This document shows positions 17,965-29,007 of a stretch of 33,213 nucleotides of DNA, piece by piece. Numbering within the stretch: position 1 is the first letter of the stretch; every line of letters begins with the position of its first letter. The DNA comes from Photorhabdus noenieputensis (lineage in GTDB: Bacteria; Pseudomonadota; Gammaproteobacteria; Enterobacterales; Enterobacteriaceae): assembly GCF_018448935.1 (NCBI RefSeq), contig NZ_RCWC01000047.1, positions 1-33,213 of the forward strand. The letters run 5' to 3'. The position numbers were made by a program, and so were the translations under genes. The notes beneath the pieces were generated by a model. It was not told where the DNA came from and ran no database searches. It worked only from the letters and a program-made list of their open reading frames with translations.

Positions 17965-18921
17965 TTATCGTTTGTCAATTCTACTAATAAATATATCTTC
18001 ATGACACAAATTGAAATCTTCTTCAATATGCCAGGCAATCATCATGCTAAACTTATTTATAATACTATGTTTATTCAGTCTGCTTTGTAATTCAGAATAA
18101 ATAGGATTTGGTAAGATTATTCTGCATTTTGTCCTAATAGCAAGACAAGAATCAATCACAGATATAATTGTACCAGGAGCTGTATTGGATAAACCTATCA
18201 CCTCTACCGTGGTATCATCAAAACCTAATATCGCTAATTCTTTCCCAACAGCTAATAACTTAATATCATTGTAGCGAGGACACTGCTTTGAGTAAGCAAT
18301 CCAATTGTTATTTACTTCCCTGCCGAAAAAATTGATTTTATTAATATTACCTATTTCATTGAAATCATTCAGATCTACATCTATTTTGGTAGCTCCTTCC
18401 ACTACTATTTCTGTAAAATCAAAAATGTTCACTTTGCTACATAGGTATTTTTCGAAAATCTTTGAATAACATTTTATCTTTCTTTCATCAGAGTAACAAA
18501 CCGTCGCATCTACATCATTACTATGGGTTTGTTTGGCACTTTCTATTATCAAAGTTCGTGATTTTACACTTTCATCTATCCCAAAATCGCTAAGCATATT
18601 AATAGATACTCGTCGATATTTAAGAGTGAATTCACACCTTCTTGTTATAAGGATTGACAAGCATATATCGTTTATTTTATAAAAAAATGCTTTTATCTCA
18701 CTAGAAAGATTATATTTCTTTTCTTTCAGGTTTTTCCAAATAAAATAATCCAAGCTCCCTATATCACGCTTATAAAAATTATTTATTAGGATATAATTCT
18801 CTTCCGTTATATCTTCATAATTCAGGTTTACTCCACTCTCCATTATTTTGCCCCATTGTTTATATTGGCGACAATTGCTGCGCATTTTTAGTTTATATTC
18901 ATTTGCGAGTATATGAATCAT
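17965..18921 (-). CDS. Hypothetical protein, first gene of the cassette
   Basis: I do not recognise this 318-residue protein. It is soluble, without signal peptide or membrane span, rich in Ile, Asn and Lys. Blocks that look structured are RRVSINMLSDFGID (about 103-116), VIGLSNTAPGTIISVID (about 242-258) and IILPNPIYSELQSRLNKH; the last two have an alternating strand/helix pattern that could suit an acyltransferase-like or Rossmann-like fold, but no catalytic motif is clear. ATG 18921 lacks a ribosome site; ATG 18843 (MESGVNLNY) has GGGG seven bases upstream and may be the true start, giving 292 residues. It is 11 bases upstream of the HIT-like gene and heads the operon. Confidence 0.7.
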   Translation of the reverse strand: MIHILANEYKLKMRSNCRQYKQWGKIMESGVNLNYEDITEENYILINNFYKRDIGSLDYFIWKNLKEKKYNLSSEIKAFFYKINDICLSILITRRCEFTLKYRRVSINMLSDFGIDESVKSRTLIIESAKQTHSNDVDATVCYSDERKIKCYSKIFEKYLCSKVNIFDFTEIVVEGATKIDVDLNDFNEIGNINKINFFGREVNNNWIAYSKQCPRYNDIKLLAVGKELAILGFDDTTVEVIGLSNTAPGTIISVIDSCLAIRTKCRIILPNPIYSELQSRLNKHSIINKFSMMIAWHIEEDFNLCHEDIFISRIDKR

Positions 18922-19248
18922 GAAATATTGTATTTTATGACCTGTATCATAATTTAAAGATCCAATAGGAGAAATAACTGAGATTATTTATCCTGGAAAA
19001 TTAAATTTAAGTCTTCATCAATCATGCAAGAATACGGATAAAAATAGGTACCTTAAAGAGAATAATCTTTCATAAATTCTATGTGATGGGCCTTTAAATG
19101 AAATAATTATATTGACCAGCCCCCTGAATTAAATACGATGAGCTATTTTTGCATACCGAATAATATCCCTGATATAGCTAAGGTGACACAAGCCTCAGTG
19201 GGCAGAACGACAAGCTCTGCCGCTTTTACTAAAACAACGCCATAATAT
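18922..19248. other. AT-rich gap with likely cassette promoter
   Basis: This stretch separates the cassette's first gene from the decayed HigBA module. The minus strand contains a TATGAT hexamer close before the 18921 start, but no convincing -35. Bases 19143-19248 (-) continue the antitoxin remnant in a shifted frame. No intact gene is seen. Confidence 0.45.
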
Positions 19249-19452
19249 TTAAAGGTCATTATCAGACTGTTCCATTTTAGCAACAGTTGGTTGTTTGATC
19301 CCAAGCACAGCTGCCAGCTCAGTTTGTGAAACATCACGGGCCTCGCGGATCTGATAAAGCCCTATCTCCCGTTTCATTTCATCAACTTTTTTAGCAATTC
19401 TACGGCGGCTTTCAGGGCTGCGTTTTTCAAGCAATTCATCAAGTGTAGTCAT
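19249..19452 (-). pseudogene. Truncated XRE-family (HigA-like) antitoxin
   Basis: Only 67 codons survive. The N-terminal part and the complete helix-turn-helix (SQTELAAVLGIKQPTVAKME) match HigA2-type antitoxins, and the intact paralogue at 20051 shares LGIKQPTV. A TAA stop falls right after SDNDL, where the intact gene continues with KLSSLKRYVEATG and a beta-strand C-terminus. A second frame (19143-19337) runs on past this point and may hold the shifted remainder. The ATG overlaps the stop of the toxin remnant (ATGA). A short DNA-binding product may still be made. Confidence 0.75.
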
Positions 19453-19600
19453 ATTTCTCTCTCCAGTTCTGCTAGATACTTCTTAAATTCAGCACCAGCA
19501 AGCTTGATCATATCCTTAATATAACTGTTTTTCATTTAGCTTGGTTTTTCCATTTGGCCGGGACCTGATCATAACCAAATCAAGCTCAATATTTATACAT
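19449..19600 (-). pseudogene. Decayed HigB/RelE-type toxin remnant
   Basis: The minus strand at 19449-19535 encodes a C-terminal piece, SYIKDMIKLAGAEFKKYLAE, that lines up with MIPIADREFTAHLEKLKKE of the intact toxin at 19695. The upstream frame contains NEKQLY, matching NEKRFY of the intact copy; inserting one T joins the two frames, so a single-base frameshift separates them. Further upstream homology fades (to about 19600) and no start remains. Together with the truncated antitoxin this is an inactivated HigBA module transcribed opposite to the intact one. Confidence 0.6.
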
Positions 19601-19638
19601 GAGAAAGCTGACACCCTCGCGCAAGACACCAGTTTTTC

Positions 19639-19667
19639 TTGACTATAGATTTTTATCTATATAGCAT
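19639..19667 (+). promoter_or_regulatory. Promoter and operator of the intact HigBA-type operon
   Basis: TTGACT (19639-19644) and TAGCAT (19662-19667) are 17 bp apart. The spacer holds a perfect inverted repeat, TATAGAT-TTTT-ATCTATA (19644-19661), positioned so that a bound XRE antitoxin would block RNA polymerase. The toxin start is about 28 bases downstream of the -10. Confidence 0.65.
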
Positions 19668-19694
19668 TTGACCTATATTGAGTAAGGAGTAGTT

Positions 19695-20045
19695 ATGTGG
19701 GCTATCGAAACGACGGACACCTTTGATGCATGGTTCGATGCTTTGGATGACACCGACAGGGCCAATATGCTAGCTTCAATAATAGCACTTCGGGAAAGAG
19801 GCCCTATGTTACCCAGGCCATACGCAGATACTGTGAACGGTTCATGCCACAGCAACATGAAAGAATTACGTGTCCAAAGCAAAGGCGATCCGCTCCGAGC
19901 ATTCTTTACGTTCGACCCCAAGCGGAGAGGAATTTTGCTTTGCGCCGGTAACAAAACCGGAAACGAGAAACGGTTTTATGAAACGATGATTCCAATTGCT
20001 GACCGTGAATTCACGGCACATCTGGAAAAGTTAAAAAAGGAGTAA
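19695..20045 (+). CDS. HigB/RelE-superfamily toxin
   Basis: A 116-residue type II toxin of the phage-derived Gp49-like/HigB group, ribosome-dependent mRNA interferases in characterised cases. Typical features are the short N-terminal start MWAIETTDTFDAWFDAL, the helical pair up to residue 35, the MKELRVQ strand, and the basic C-terminus KRFYETMIPIADREF. AAGGAG lies 6 bases before ATG. The toxin gene precedes its antitoxin by 5 bases, the order characteristic of HigBA. Intact, unlike its decayed neighbour on the other strand. Confidence 0.88.
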   Translation: MWAIETTDTFDAWFDALDDTDRANMLASIIALRERGPMLPRPYADTVNGSCHSNMKELRVQSKGDPLRAFFTFDPKRRGILLCAGNKTGNEKRFYETMIPIADREFTAHLEKLKKE

Positions 20046-20050
20046 ACACT

Positions 20051-20353
20051 ATGGCAAGAACTCTTGATCAAATATTAGCAAACGAAAAGCCCGAAGTTGT
20101 TGCCAATGCACAAGCTGCGGCAACAGAGATGTTGCTAAACATCCATCTGGCAGAACTCCGTGAGCGGGTACAAAAAACTCAAGGAGAAATAGCTCTGGCT
20201 CTTGGTATCAAGCAACCCACGGTTTCTGACATGGAGAAGTTTGGCCGCGACTTGAAACTGTCTTCCCTCAAACGTTACGTTGAGGCAACGGGTAGCAAGC
20301 TGCGTCTCGATATCGAGTTACCCGACGGTACCCATTACGGATTTTCCGTTTAA
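20051..20353 (+). CDS. XRE-family antitoxin (HigA-like)
   Basis: A 100-residue antitoxin and autorepressor. The helix-turn-helix lies at about 44-66 (TQGEIALALGIKQPTVSDME), followed by RDLKLSSLKRYVEATG and a beta-strand end (LRLDIELPDGTHYGFSV) used in dimerisation or toxin contact. It follows the toxin gene directly, and the palindrome in the promoter at 19644-19661 is its likely operator. It converges on the rpoC terminator about 240 bp downstream. Confidence 0.9.
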   Translation: MARTLDQILANEKPEVVANAQAAATEMLLNIHLAELRERVQKTQGEIALALGIKQPTVSDMEKFGRDLKLSSLKRYVEATGSKLRLDIELPDGTHYGFSV

Positions 20354-20575
20354 CCACAAACGTTCCGGTAGCCCTCGCGGATATAATTCAAGATCAATGT
20401 CCGCATCGACTTTTTTACGTGCCAGATAATTGTGAGGAACAAGGTCTGCAAGTGAACGCTTTTAGGAAAGAAAAATTTGAGGAGAGGATTCTTAACGTGA
20501 AGGCAAGTTCCATTTGGTGAACGAAACTCGATTAAAACAGGTCACCAAGTGAAAATTATCAATTTATCAACAAGT
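20354..20575. other. Gap between HigBA and the rpoC terminator
   Basis: No intact gene. The minus strand at about 20354-20455 has an open, protein-like stretch (RSLADLVPHNYLARKKVDAD within it) reading into the 3' end of the antitoxin gene; it may be the remnant of a gene cut when the toxin-antitoxin pair inserted. I could not name it. A stop precedes it and there is no start. Confidence 0.4.
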
Positions 20576-20577
20576 TA

Positions 20578-20604
20578 AAATGCCCTCCCAAAAGGAGGGC
20601 ATTT
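20578..20604 (-). terminator. rpoBC operon terminator
   Basis: AAATGCCCTCC (20578-20588) pairs with GGAGGGCATTT (20594-20604) over a 5-base loop, 24 bases after the rpoC stop in transcription order. The T-rich flank on the transcript's 3' side completes a strong Rho-independent terminator. Confidence 0.92.
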
Positions 20605-20627
20605 AATTAGCTAGCGTGTCCTAAGAA

Positions 20628-23600
20628 TTACTTCTTATCGCCACCAAAACCGGCATTCAACAGTTCTGCCAAGTTCGCAGTAGCCTCATCGACACTCACT
20701 TGTGGTGCCTCAGCAGGCTCATTCAACTGGCGACGACGAATGCGATCCTGATGGTAAGCATAACCGGTACCAGCAGGGATCAGACGACCAACGATGACGT
20801 TTTCTTTCAAGCCACGCAGTTCATCACGTTTACCCGCAACCGCAGCCTCAGTCAGTACGCGGGTCGTTTCCTGGAACGATGCCGCAGAGATGAAGGATTC
20901 AGTCGCCAGAGACGCTTTGGTGATACCCAACAGGTCACGGCCATAAGTTGCAGGCACTTTACCTTCTTGCTCCAGCTTACGGTTTGCCACTTTAACGCGG
21001 GCATATTCAACCTGTTCGCCTTCCAAGAACTCAGAACTACCTGCACTTTCGATGGTTGCTTTACGCAGCATCTGACGAACGATAACCTCAATGTGTTTAT
21101 CGTTAATCTTAACCCCTTGCAGGCGGTAAACTTCCTGAACTTCGTTGGTGATGTAACGGGTAACCGCATGAACACCACGCAGGCGCAAGATGTCGTGTGG
21201 AGACTCTGGACCATCAGAGATGACGTCACCACGTTCAACCACTTCACCTTCGAACACGTTGAGCTGACGCCATTTAGGGATCATCTCTTCGTAAGCATCA
21301 CCACCATCTAATGGGGAGATAACCAAACGGCGTTTGCCCTTGGTTTCTTTACCAAAGGAGACAATACCGCTGACTTCAGCCAGGATGGCAGGCTCTTTCG
21401 GACGACGTGCTTCGAACAAGTCAGCAACACGTGGCAGACCACCGGTAATATCTTTCGTACCGCCGGATTCCTGCGGAATACGCGCTAAGGTGTCACCCGC
21501 AGAGATGCTTACGCCATCGTCTAACTGAACAATCGCTTTGCCCGGCAGGAAGTATTGAGCAGGCATATCAGTACCTGGAATCAATACATCGTCACCTTTG
21601 GCGTCAACAATTTTCAGTGCCGGACGCAGGTCTTTACCACTACCGGTACGCTCTGCACTGTCCAGGACAACCAATGAAGATAGACCGGTTAATTCATCAG
21701 TCTGACGGGTAATGGTCTGGCCATCTATCATGTCAGCGAAACGGATGATACCAGATACTTCACTGACCACTGGCATGGTGTGCGGGTCCCAGTTAGCAAC
21801 GGTTTCACCGCCGTTAACAGTTTCGCCATCACCTTTACCCAGTACCGCACCGTAAGGTACTTTGTAGCTTTCTTTCGTACGGCCAAATTCGTCGATCAAA
21901 CACAGTTCGGTGTTACGGGAAGTAATCACCAGTTTACCTGCGGAGTTGGTCACGGATTTAGCATTAAACAGTTTCAGGCTACCTTTGTTACGCACCTGAA
22001 TGCTGGATTCGGCTGCCGCACGAGATGCCGCACCACCGATGTGGAACGTACGCATCGTCAACTGTGTACCCGGCTCACCGATGGACTGAGCCGCAATAAC
22101 ACCAACCGCCTCACCTTTATTGATAATGTGTCCGCGAGCAAGGTCACGGCCATAGCAGTTAGCACAAACACCGAAGTCAGTTTCACAACTTACAACGGAA
22201 CGTACTTTAATGCTGTCAACGGAGCTCTCTTCTAACAGATCACACCATTTTTCATTCAACAAAGTATTACGCGGCACCAGAATGTCAGCAGTACCCGGTT
22301 TCAGAACGTCTTCCGCCGTCACACGACCCAATACACGCTCGCGCAGTGGTTCTTTAACATCACCACCTTCAATAACCGGCGTCATCAGAATACCGTCGTG
22401 CGTACCACAGTCATCTTCTGTAACAACCAAGTCTTGCGCCACGTCAACCAGACGACGAGTCAGATAACCAGAGTTCGCCGTTTTCAGTGCGGTATCCGCC
22501 AAACCTTTACGAGCACCGTGGGTTGAAATGAAGTACTGGAGTACGTTCAAACCTTCACGGAAGTTCGCCGTAATTGGGGTTTCGATGATGGAGCCGTCTG
22601 GCTTAGCCATCAAGCCACGCATACCCGCCAACTGACGGATCTGAGCGGCAGAACCACGCGCACCAGAGTCAGCCATCATAAAGATGCTGTTGAAGGAAAC
22701 TTGTTGTTCTTCTTCACCATCACGATTTGTGACTGTTTCAGTAGACAAGTTTTCCATCATTGCCTTAGCAACACGCTCGTTTGCCGCAGCCCAGATATCG
22801 ATAACTTTGTTATAACGTTCACCGGCGGTGACCAGACCTGACTGGAACTGTTCCTGAATTTCAGCAACTTCTGCTTCGGCTTCCGCAATGATGCCCGCTT
22901 TTTTCTCTGGGATAACCATGTCATCGATACCAACAGATGCACCTGAACGCGCAGCGTAGGCAAAGCCGGTATACATGATCTGGTCAGCGAAAATAACCGT
23001 TGGTTTCAGGCCCATCACGCGGTAACAGGTGTTCAGCATTCTGGAGATAGCTTTTTTACCCAATGGTTGGTTAACCAGTGAGTAAGGCAGACCTCTTGGT
23101 ACAATCATCCACAGGATTGCACGACCAATGGTCGTATCAATCAAACCGGTATTAACTGTGATATTGCCTTCGCCATCTTTCACTTCTTCAGTGATACGCA
23201 CTTTAACGCGGGCATGCAAAGAAGCCAGCCCTGCGCGGTATACGCGTTCAGCTTCTTTAGGCCCAGTCAGCACCATGCCTTCGCCTTTCGCGTTAACACA
23301 GTCACGGGTCATGTAATACAGACCCAGAACAACGTCCTGAGATGGAACGATGATTGGCTCACCACTCGCTGGAGACAAGATGTTGTTAGTAGACATCATC
23401 AACGCACGCGCTTCTAACTGGGCTTCCAGTGTCAGCGGTACGTGAACAGCCATTTGGTCGCCGTCGAAGTCGGCGTTATAGGCCGCACACACCAGTGGGT
23501 GCAACTGAATCGCTTTACCTTCGATCAGAACCGGTTCGAATGCCTGAATACCCAAACGGTGAAGTGTCGGTGCACGGTTCAGCAGAACCGGGTGTTCACG

Positions 23601-24848
23601 AATAACTTCATCCAGGATATCCCATACCACCGCCTCTTCACGCTCAACCATCTTTTTAGCGGCTTTAATCGTCGTCGCTAAACCACGCAGTTCCAGCTTG
23701 CCGTAGATGAATGGCTTAAACAGCTCCAGTGCCATCTTCTTAGGCAGACCACACTGATGCAGACGCAGGTAAGGACCTACGGTGATTACAGAACGACCGG
23801 AATAGTCAACACGTTTACCCAACAAGTTCTGACGGAAACGACCTTGTTTACCCTTGATCATGTCAGCCAGGGATTTCAACGGACGTTTGTTAGAACCAGT
23901 AATTGCACGACCGCGACGACCGTTATCCAGCAAAGCATCAACCGCTTCCTGCAACATACGTTTTTCGTTGCGAACGATGATATCTGGCGCAGCTAGATCC
24001 AGCAGGCGCTTCAAGCGGTTGTTACGGTTAATAACACGACGATAGAGATCGTTCAGATCCGAAGTGGCAAAACGGCCGCCATCCAGTGGAACCAATGGAC
24101 GTAAATCCGGTGGCAGAACTGGCAGAACCGTCAGAACCATCCATTCTGGTTTGTTACCAGATTGAATAAAGGCTTCCAACAGTTTAATACGTTTGGTCAG
24201 CTTCTTACGTTTAGTTTCAGAGTTAGTTTCGTTTAACTCTTCACGCAGCGTTTCACACTCATTTTCCAGATCGAGATTTTTCAGCAAAGATTGGATAGCT
24301 TCCGCGCCCATCTTCGCATCGAATTCATCACCAAACTCTTCCAGTGCATCCAAGTATTGCTCTTCTGTCAGGATCTGGCTGCGTTCCAAGCTAGTCATAC
24401 CGCCTTCTACAACCACATAGGATTCGAAGTACAGTACACGCTCAATATCACGCAGTGGCATATCCAGCAACAAACCGATGCGAGATGGCAATGATTTCAG
24501 GAACCAAATGTGTGCGGTTGGAGAAGCCAGTTCGATGTGACCCATACGCTCACGACGAACTTTAGTTTGGGTAACTTCTACACCACACTTCTCACAAATT
24601 ACACCACGGTGTTTCAAGCGCTTATATTTACCACACAAGCACTCATAGTCTTTTACTGGCCCGAAAATACGGGCGCAGAAAAGGCCGTCACGCTCAGGTT
24701 TGAACGTACGGTAGTTAATTGTTTCCGGCTTTTTCACTTCACCGAATGACCACGAACGGATCATATCTGGCGAGGCCAGAGCAATTTTGATCGCATCAAA
24801 CTCTTCGGTCTTAGTTTGCGCTTTCAGAAACTTCAATAAGTCTTTCAC
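20628..24848 (-). CDS. rpoC: RNA polymerase beta' subunit RpoC
   Basis: Largest RNA polymerase subunit, 1406 residues against 1407 in E. coli. The N-terminal zinc ribbon is intact (C70, C72, C85, C88 in [20 protein letters not shown]), as are the catalytic Mg-binding NADFDGDQM (458-466), the second Cys cluster (around residues 814-898), the bridge helix and trigger loop ([16 protein letters not shown]). The frame is open 25 codons further upstream, but E. coli alignment and AGGAG seven bases away place the start at a GTG (24848). Last gene of the rplKAJL-rpoBC block, 130 bases after rpoB. Confidence 0.98.
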   Translation of the reverse strand: MKDLLKFLKAQTKTEEFDAIKIALASPDMIRSWSFGEVKKPETINYRTFKPERDGLFCARIFGPVKDYECLCGKYKRLKHRGVICEKCGVEVTQTKVRRERMGHIELASPTAHIWFLKSLPSRIGLLLDMPLRDIERVLYFESYVVVEGGMTSLERSQILTEEQYLDALEEFGDEFDAKMGAEAIQSLLKNLDLENECETLREELNETNSETKRKKLTKRIKLLEAFIQSGNKPEWMVLTVLPVLPPDLRPLVPLDGGRFATSDLNDLYRRVINRNNRLKRLLDLAAPDIIVRNEKRMLQEAVDALLDNGRRGRAITGSNKRPLKSLADMIKGKQGRFRQNLLGKRVDYSGRSVITVGPYLRLHQCGLPKKMALELFKPFIYGKLELRGLATTIKAAKKMVEREEAVVWDILDEVIREHPVLLNRAPTLHRLGIQAFEPVLIEGKAIQLHPLVCAAYNADFDGDQMAVHVPLTLEAQLEARALMMSTNNILSPASGEPIIVPSQDVVLGLYYMTRDCVNAKGEGMVLTGPKEAERVYRAGLASLHARVKVRITEEVKDGEGNITVNTGLIDTTIGRAILWMIVPRGLPYSLVNQPLGKKAISRMLNTCYRVMGLKPTVIFADQIMYTGFAYAARSGASVGIDDMVIPEKKAGIIAEAEAEVAEIQEQFQSGLVTAGERYNKVIDIWAAANERVAKAMMENLSTETVTNRDGEEEQQVSFNSIFMMADSGARGSAAQIRQLAGMRGLMAKPDGSIIETPITANFREGLNVLQYFISTHGARKGLADTALKTANSGYLTRRLVDVAQDLVVTEDDCGTHDGILMTPVIEGGDVKEPLRERVLGRVTAEDVLKPGTADILVPRNTLLNEKWCDLLEESSVDSIKVRSVVSCETDFGVCANCYGRDLARGHIINKGEAVGVIAAQSIGEPGTQLTMRTFHIGGAASRAAAESSIQVRNKGSLKLFNAKSVTNSAGKLVITSRNTELCLIDEFGRTKESYKVPYGAVLGKGDGETVNGGETVANWDPHTMPVVSEVSGIIRFADMIDGQTITRQTDELTGLSSLVVLDSAERTGSGKDLRPALKIVDAKGDDVLIPGTDMPAQYFLPGKAIVQLDDGVSISAGDTLARIPQESGGTKDITGGLPRVADLFEARRPKEPAILAEVSGIVSFGKETKGKRRLVISPLDGGDAYEEMIPKWRQLNVFEGEVVERGDVISDGPESPHDILRLRGVHAVTRYITNEVQEVYRLQGVKINDKHIEVIVRQMLRKATIESAGSSEFLEGEQVEYARVKVANRKLEQEGKVPATYGRDLLGITKASLATESFISAASFQETTRVLTEAAVAGKRDELRGLKENVIVGRLIPAGTGYAYHQDRIRRRQLNEPAEAPQVSVDEATANLAELLNAGFGGDKK

Positions 24849-24978
24849 GAAATGGCTCCTGTCGGAGTTAGACCTGTCAGGAGAGCAACCCATGCCGCTC
24901 CCCCCTATGACCAGTGCAACCACTGGCTGGTAAACTGCCCGTCATATCCATTCAGGGCAGTACCAGCGGGAATACGAT

Positions 24979-27900
24979 TTATTCGTCTTCCAGCTCGATG
25001 TTGATACCCAGAGAGCGGATCTCTTTCAACAATACGTTGAAGGATTCCGGCATACCTGGCTCCATCTGGTGGTTGCCATCCACGATGTTTTTATACATCT
25101 TGGTACGGCCGTTAACATCGTCGGACTTGACGGTGAGCATTTCCTGCAAGGTGTACGCGGCACCATATGCTTCCAATGCCCACACTTCCATCTCACCGAA
25201 ACGTTGACCACCGAACTGTGCCTTACCACCCAGCGGTTGCTGAGTAACCAGGCTGTACGAACCGGTTGAACGGGCATGCATTTTGTCATCCACCAGGTGG
25301 TTCAGCTTCAACATATACATGTAGCCAACAGTAACCTGACGCTCAAATTGCTCACCGGTACGACCATCAAACAGGGTAATTTGACCAGAAGTTGGCAAGT
25401 CACCCAGTTTCAGCAGCTCTTTAATTTCTTTCTCTTTCGCACCATCAAACACAGGTGTTGCAATTGGCATACCTTTTTTCAGGTTTTCTGCCAAACGCAT
25501 AACTTCTTCATCAGAGAAAGTGTTCAGATCAACTTTCTGACGGGTTTCATCACCCAGGTCATAAGCTTTCTGGATAAATTCACGCAGTTTGGCAACTTCC
25601 TGCTGCTGTTTCAGCATCGCATTGATCTTGTCGCCAATACCTTTCGCAGCCATACCCAGATGCGTTTCCAAGATCTGACCAATGTTCATACGTGATGGTA
25701 CGCCCAGTGGGTTCAGTACGATATCTACCGGCGTGCCGTTTTCATCGTAAGGCATATCTTCGATTGGGTTGATCTTGGAGATAACACCCTTGTTACCGTG
25801 GCGACCCGCCATCTTATCACCAGGCTGAATCTGACGTTTAACCGCCAGATAAACTTTGACGATTTTCAGCACACCCGGCGCTAAATCATCACCTTGTGTA
25901 ATCTTACGGCGTTTAGCATCCAGTTTTTTCTCGAACTCAGCTTTGAGTTCGTCATACTGTTCAGCCAACTGTTCCAACTGATTCTGTTTCTCTTCATCAG
26001 CCAGACCTAGCTCTAACCAGCGTTCACGAGGCAGTTTATCCAGTTTTTCAGCTTCGATGCCGCCAGCAATCAAAACAGAACGGATACGTGCAAACAGACC
26101 AGCTTCAAAGATTCGCAACTCTTCTGTCAGGTCTTTCTTCGCCTGACGCAGTTGCATCTCTTCGATTTCTAAAGCACGTTTATCTTTCTCTACGCCATCA
26201 CGGGTAAATACTTGTACGTCGATAACCGTACCGGATACGCCATTTGGTACGCGCAGAGAAGAGTCTTTAACATCAGACGCTTTCTCACCGAAAATAGCAC
26301 GCAGCAATTTTTCTTCTGGCGTTAGCTGAGTTTCACCTTTAGGCGTCACTTTACCAACCAGAATGTCACCGCCGGTCACTTCCGCACCGATATAAACAAT
26401 ACCGGACTCATCCAGTTTGGAGAGTGCAGCTTCGCCCACGTTAGGGATGTCAGCCGTGATCTCTTCAGGCCCTAATTTGGTATCACGAGATACGCAAGCC
26501 AGTTCCTGGATATGAATGGTTGTAAAGCGATCTTCCTGGACAACACGCTCAGAAACTAAGATGGAGTCCTCGAAGTTATAACCATTCCACGGCATGAACG
26601 CTACGCGCATGTTCTGACCGAGCGCTAGTTCACCCAAGTCAGTGGATGGGCCATCAGCCAGTACGTCGCCACGTTCCACCGGTTCGCCCAGAGAGACGCA
26701 CGGCATCTGGTTAATACAGGTGTTCTGGTTAGAACGGGTATATTTAGTCAGGTTATAAATATCAATACCTGCTTCACCCGAATACATCTCATCTTCGTTT
26801 ACTTTGATAACGATACGAGATGCATCAACGTACTGAACCACACCACCGCGTTTAGCAACAGACGTTACACCGGAGTCAACCGCTACCGCGCGTTCCATAC
26901 CTGTACCAACCAGCGGCTTATCAGCACGCAGAGTAGGAACAGCCTGACGTTGCATGTTCGCACCCATCAATGCACGGTTGGCGTCATCGTGTTCCAAGAA
27001 TGGGATCAAGGAAGCACCAACGGAAACCACCTGCTGGGTGGAAACGTCCATGTATTCAACCTGTTCACGGTTAAATAGGCTGGATTCGCCATAACTACGG
27101 CAAGTTATCAGATCTTCAACGAAGTGGCCTTCATCATCTAATACGGTGTTGGCCTGTGCGATAACGAAGTTACCTTCTTCAATCGCAGATAGATAATGAA
27201 TTTCATCCGTAACAACACCATCACGCACCAGACGATATGGGGTTTCAAGGAAACCATACTCGTTAGTCTGCGCATAAACAGACAATGAGTTAATCAGACC
27301 GATGTTCGGACCTTCCGGGGTTTCGATTGGACATACACGGCCATAGTGTGTTGGGTGTACGTCACGCACTTCGAAGCCAGCACGCTCACGAGTCAAACCA
27401 CCTGGGCCTAACGCAGAGATACGGCGTTTGTGAGTGATTTCAGAAAGCGGGTTGTTTTGGTCCATGAACTGAGATAGCTGGCTGGAACCAAAGAATTCTT
27501 TCACTGCGGCTGAAATCGGCTTAGCGTTGATCATGTCCTGCGGCATCAGTGTATCCAGATCACCCAGAGACAGACGCTCTTTAACTGCACGTTCAACACG
27601 TACCAGACCTACACGGAACTGGTTTTCCGCCATCTCGCCGACAGAACGGATTCGACGGTTGCCTAAGTGGTCGATGTCATCGACTTCACCTTTACCATTA
27701 CGGATATCAATGAGTTTCTTCATGACATCAATGATGTCATTTTTACTCAGGATACCGGAGCCTTCAACTTCTTCACGGCTCAATGAACGGTTGAATTTCA
27801 TACGACCAACCGCGGAAAGATCATAGCGATCTTCTGAGAAGAACAGATTTTCAAACAGATTTTCTGCCGCTTCGCGGGTTGGTGGCTCACCAGGACGCAT

Positions 27901-29007
27901 CATGCGATAAATCTCAACCAAAGCACTCAAACGGTCATTGGTTGGATCAACACGAAGCGTTTCGGAAATATAAGCACCGTGATCTAAATCGTTGGTGAAC
28001 AGTGTTTCAATAGATTTGTGACCAGCCTGGCTCAAACGAGCCAGCAGATCTAAAGAGAGCTCCATGTTAGCAGCACAGATAATTTCACCTGTATTGACAT
28101 CAATGTAGTCTCTTGCAACAACTTTACCCGCAATGTATTCAACAGGAACCTCAATACGGTTCACTTCGTCTTTTTCTAATTGACGGATATGACGTGCGGT
28201 AATACGACGGCCTTTCTCAACATAAACCTTGCCGTTTGCTTCAATATCAAAAGAAGCGGTTTCACCACGCAAACGCTCTGGTACCAGTGTCATTTGCAGT
28301 CTGTTGTCACGAATTTCGAAAATCGTTTTACTAAAGAATAGGTTTAAGATCTCTTCAGTGCTGTAATCCATTGCACGCAGAATAATCGTTGCCGGCAATT
28401 TACGACGGCGGTCAATACGTACAAACAGATTATCTTTTGGATCGAATTCGAAATCTAACCAAGAACCACGGTAAGGAATAATACGTGCGTTATACAGCAC
28501 CTTACCGGATGAGTGAGTTTTACCCTTATCGCTGTCAAAGAATACACCAGGACTACGATGTAACTGGGAAACAATAACCCGCTCAGTACCATTGATAACA
28601 AAGGTACCGTTGTCAGTCATGAGCGGAATTTCACCCATGTAGACTTCTTGCTCTTTGATGTCTTTGACCGTGCCTTCCGGTGCTTCACGTTCATAGATAA
28701 CCAGCCGCAACTTAACGCGCAGAGGTGCAGAATAAGTTACACCACGAATCTGGCACTCTTTAACATCAAACACTGGCTCACCAAGACGGTAGCTAACGTA
28801 TTGCAGCTCCGAACTGCCGCTATAGCTCTGAATTGGGAATACAGAACGGAATGCCGCTTCTAAACCATTCTGGCCTTCTGGATCTTGCTCGATAAACTTC
28901 TGGAACGAGTCAAGTTGGATAGAAAGGAGATAAGGTACGTCCAACACTTGGGGACGCTTACCAAAATCCTTACGAATACGTTTTTTCTCGGTATAGGAGT
29001 AAACCAT
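24979..29007 (-). CDS. rpoB: RNA polymerase beta subunit RpoB
   Basis: Second catalytic RNA polymerase subunit, 1342 residues, the same length as E. coli RpoB and colinear throughout. The rifampicin pocket is wild type: [20 protein letters not shown] keeps D516 and H526, and RISALG keeps R529 and S531. The [11 protein letters not shown] and [20 protein letters not shown] blocks of the active-site and switch regions are intact, and the chain ends IELEDE. It follows rplL after a 341-bp gap with an attenuating hairpin. Confidence 0.98.
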   Translation of the reverse strand: MVYSYTEKKRIRKDFGKRPQVLDVPYLLSIQLDSFQKFIEQDPEGQNGLEAAFRSVFPIQSYSGSSELQYVSYRLGEPVFDVKECQIRGVTYSAPLRVKLRLVIYEREAPEGTVKDIKEQEVYMGEIPLMTDNGTFVINGTERVIVSQLHRSPGVFFDSDKGKTHSSGKVLYNARIIPYRGSWLDFEFDPKDNLFVRIDRRRKLPATIILRAMDYSTEEILNLFFSKTIFEIRDNRLQMTLVPERLRGETASFDIEANGKVYVEKGRRITARHIRQLEKDEVNRIEVPVEYIAGKVVARDYIDVNTGEIICAANMELSLDLLARLSQAGHKSIETLFTNDLDHGAYISETLRVDPTNDRLSALVEIYRMMRPGEPPTREAAENLFENLFFSEDRYDLSAVGRMKFNRSLSREEVEGSGILSKNDIIDVMKKLIDIRNGKGEVDDIDHLGNRRIRSVGEMAENQFRVGLVRVERAVKERLSLGDLDTLMPQDMINAKPISAAVKEFFGSSQLSQFMDQNNPLSEITHKRRISALGPGGLTRERAGFEVRDVHPTHYGRVCPIETPEGPNIGLINSLSVYAQTNEYGFLETPYRLVRDGVVTDEIHYLSAIEEGNFVIAQANTVLDDEGHFVEDLITCRSYGESSLFNREQVEYMDVSTQQVVSVGASLIPFLEHDDANRALMGANMQRQAVPTLRADKPLVGTGMERAVAVDSGVTSVAKRGGVVQYVDASRIVIKVNEDEMYSGEAGIDIYNLTKYTRSNQNTCINQMPCVSLGEPVERGDVLADGPSTDLGELALGQNMRVAFMPWNGYNFEDSILVSERVVQEDRFTTIHIQELACVSRDTKLGPEEITADIPNVGEAALSKLDESGIVYIGAEVTGGDILVGKVTPKGETQLTPEEKLLRAIFGEKASDVKDSSLRVPNGVSGTVIDVQVFTRDGVEKDKRALEIEEMQLRQAKKDLTEELRIFEAGLFARIRSVLIAGGIEAEKLDKLPRERWLELGLADEEKQNQLEQLAEQYDELKAEFEKKLDAKRRKITQGDDLAPGVLKIVKVYLAVKRQIQPGDKMAGRHGNKGVISKINPIEDMPYDENGTPVDIVLNPLGVPSRMNIGQILETHLGMAAKGIGDKINAMLKQQQEVAKLREFIQKAYDLGDETRQKVDLNTFSDEEVMRLAENLKKGMPIATPVFDGAKEKEIKELLKLGDLPTSGQITLFDGRTGEQFERQVTVGYMYMLKLNHLVDDKMHARSTGSYSLVTQQPLGGKAQFGGQRFGEMEVWALEAYGAAYTLQEMLTVKSDDVNGRTKMYKNIVDGNHQMEPGMPESFNVLLKEIRSLGINIELEDE

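Noticed and set aside
14364-18921. CRISPR or phage-defence operon reading of the cassette
   Set aside because: There are no direct repeat arrays, nucleases, helicases or Cas-like motifs; the enzymes are biosynthetic types.
20700-21311. Long plus-strand open frame (203 codons) inside rpoC
   Set aside because: It is antisense to a clearly conserved core gene; its openness follows from rpoC codon bias, and no ribosome site or family match is seen.
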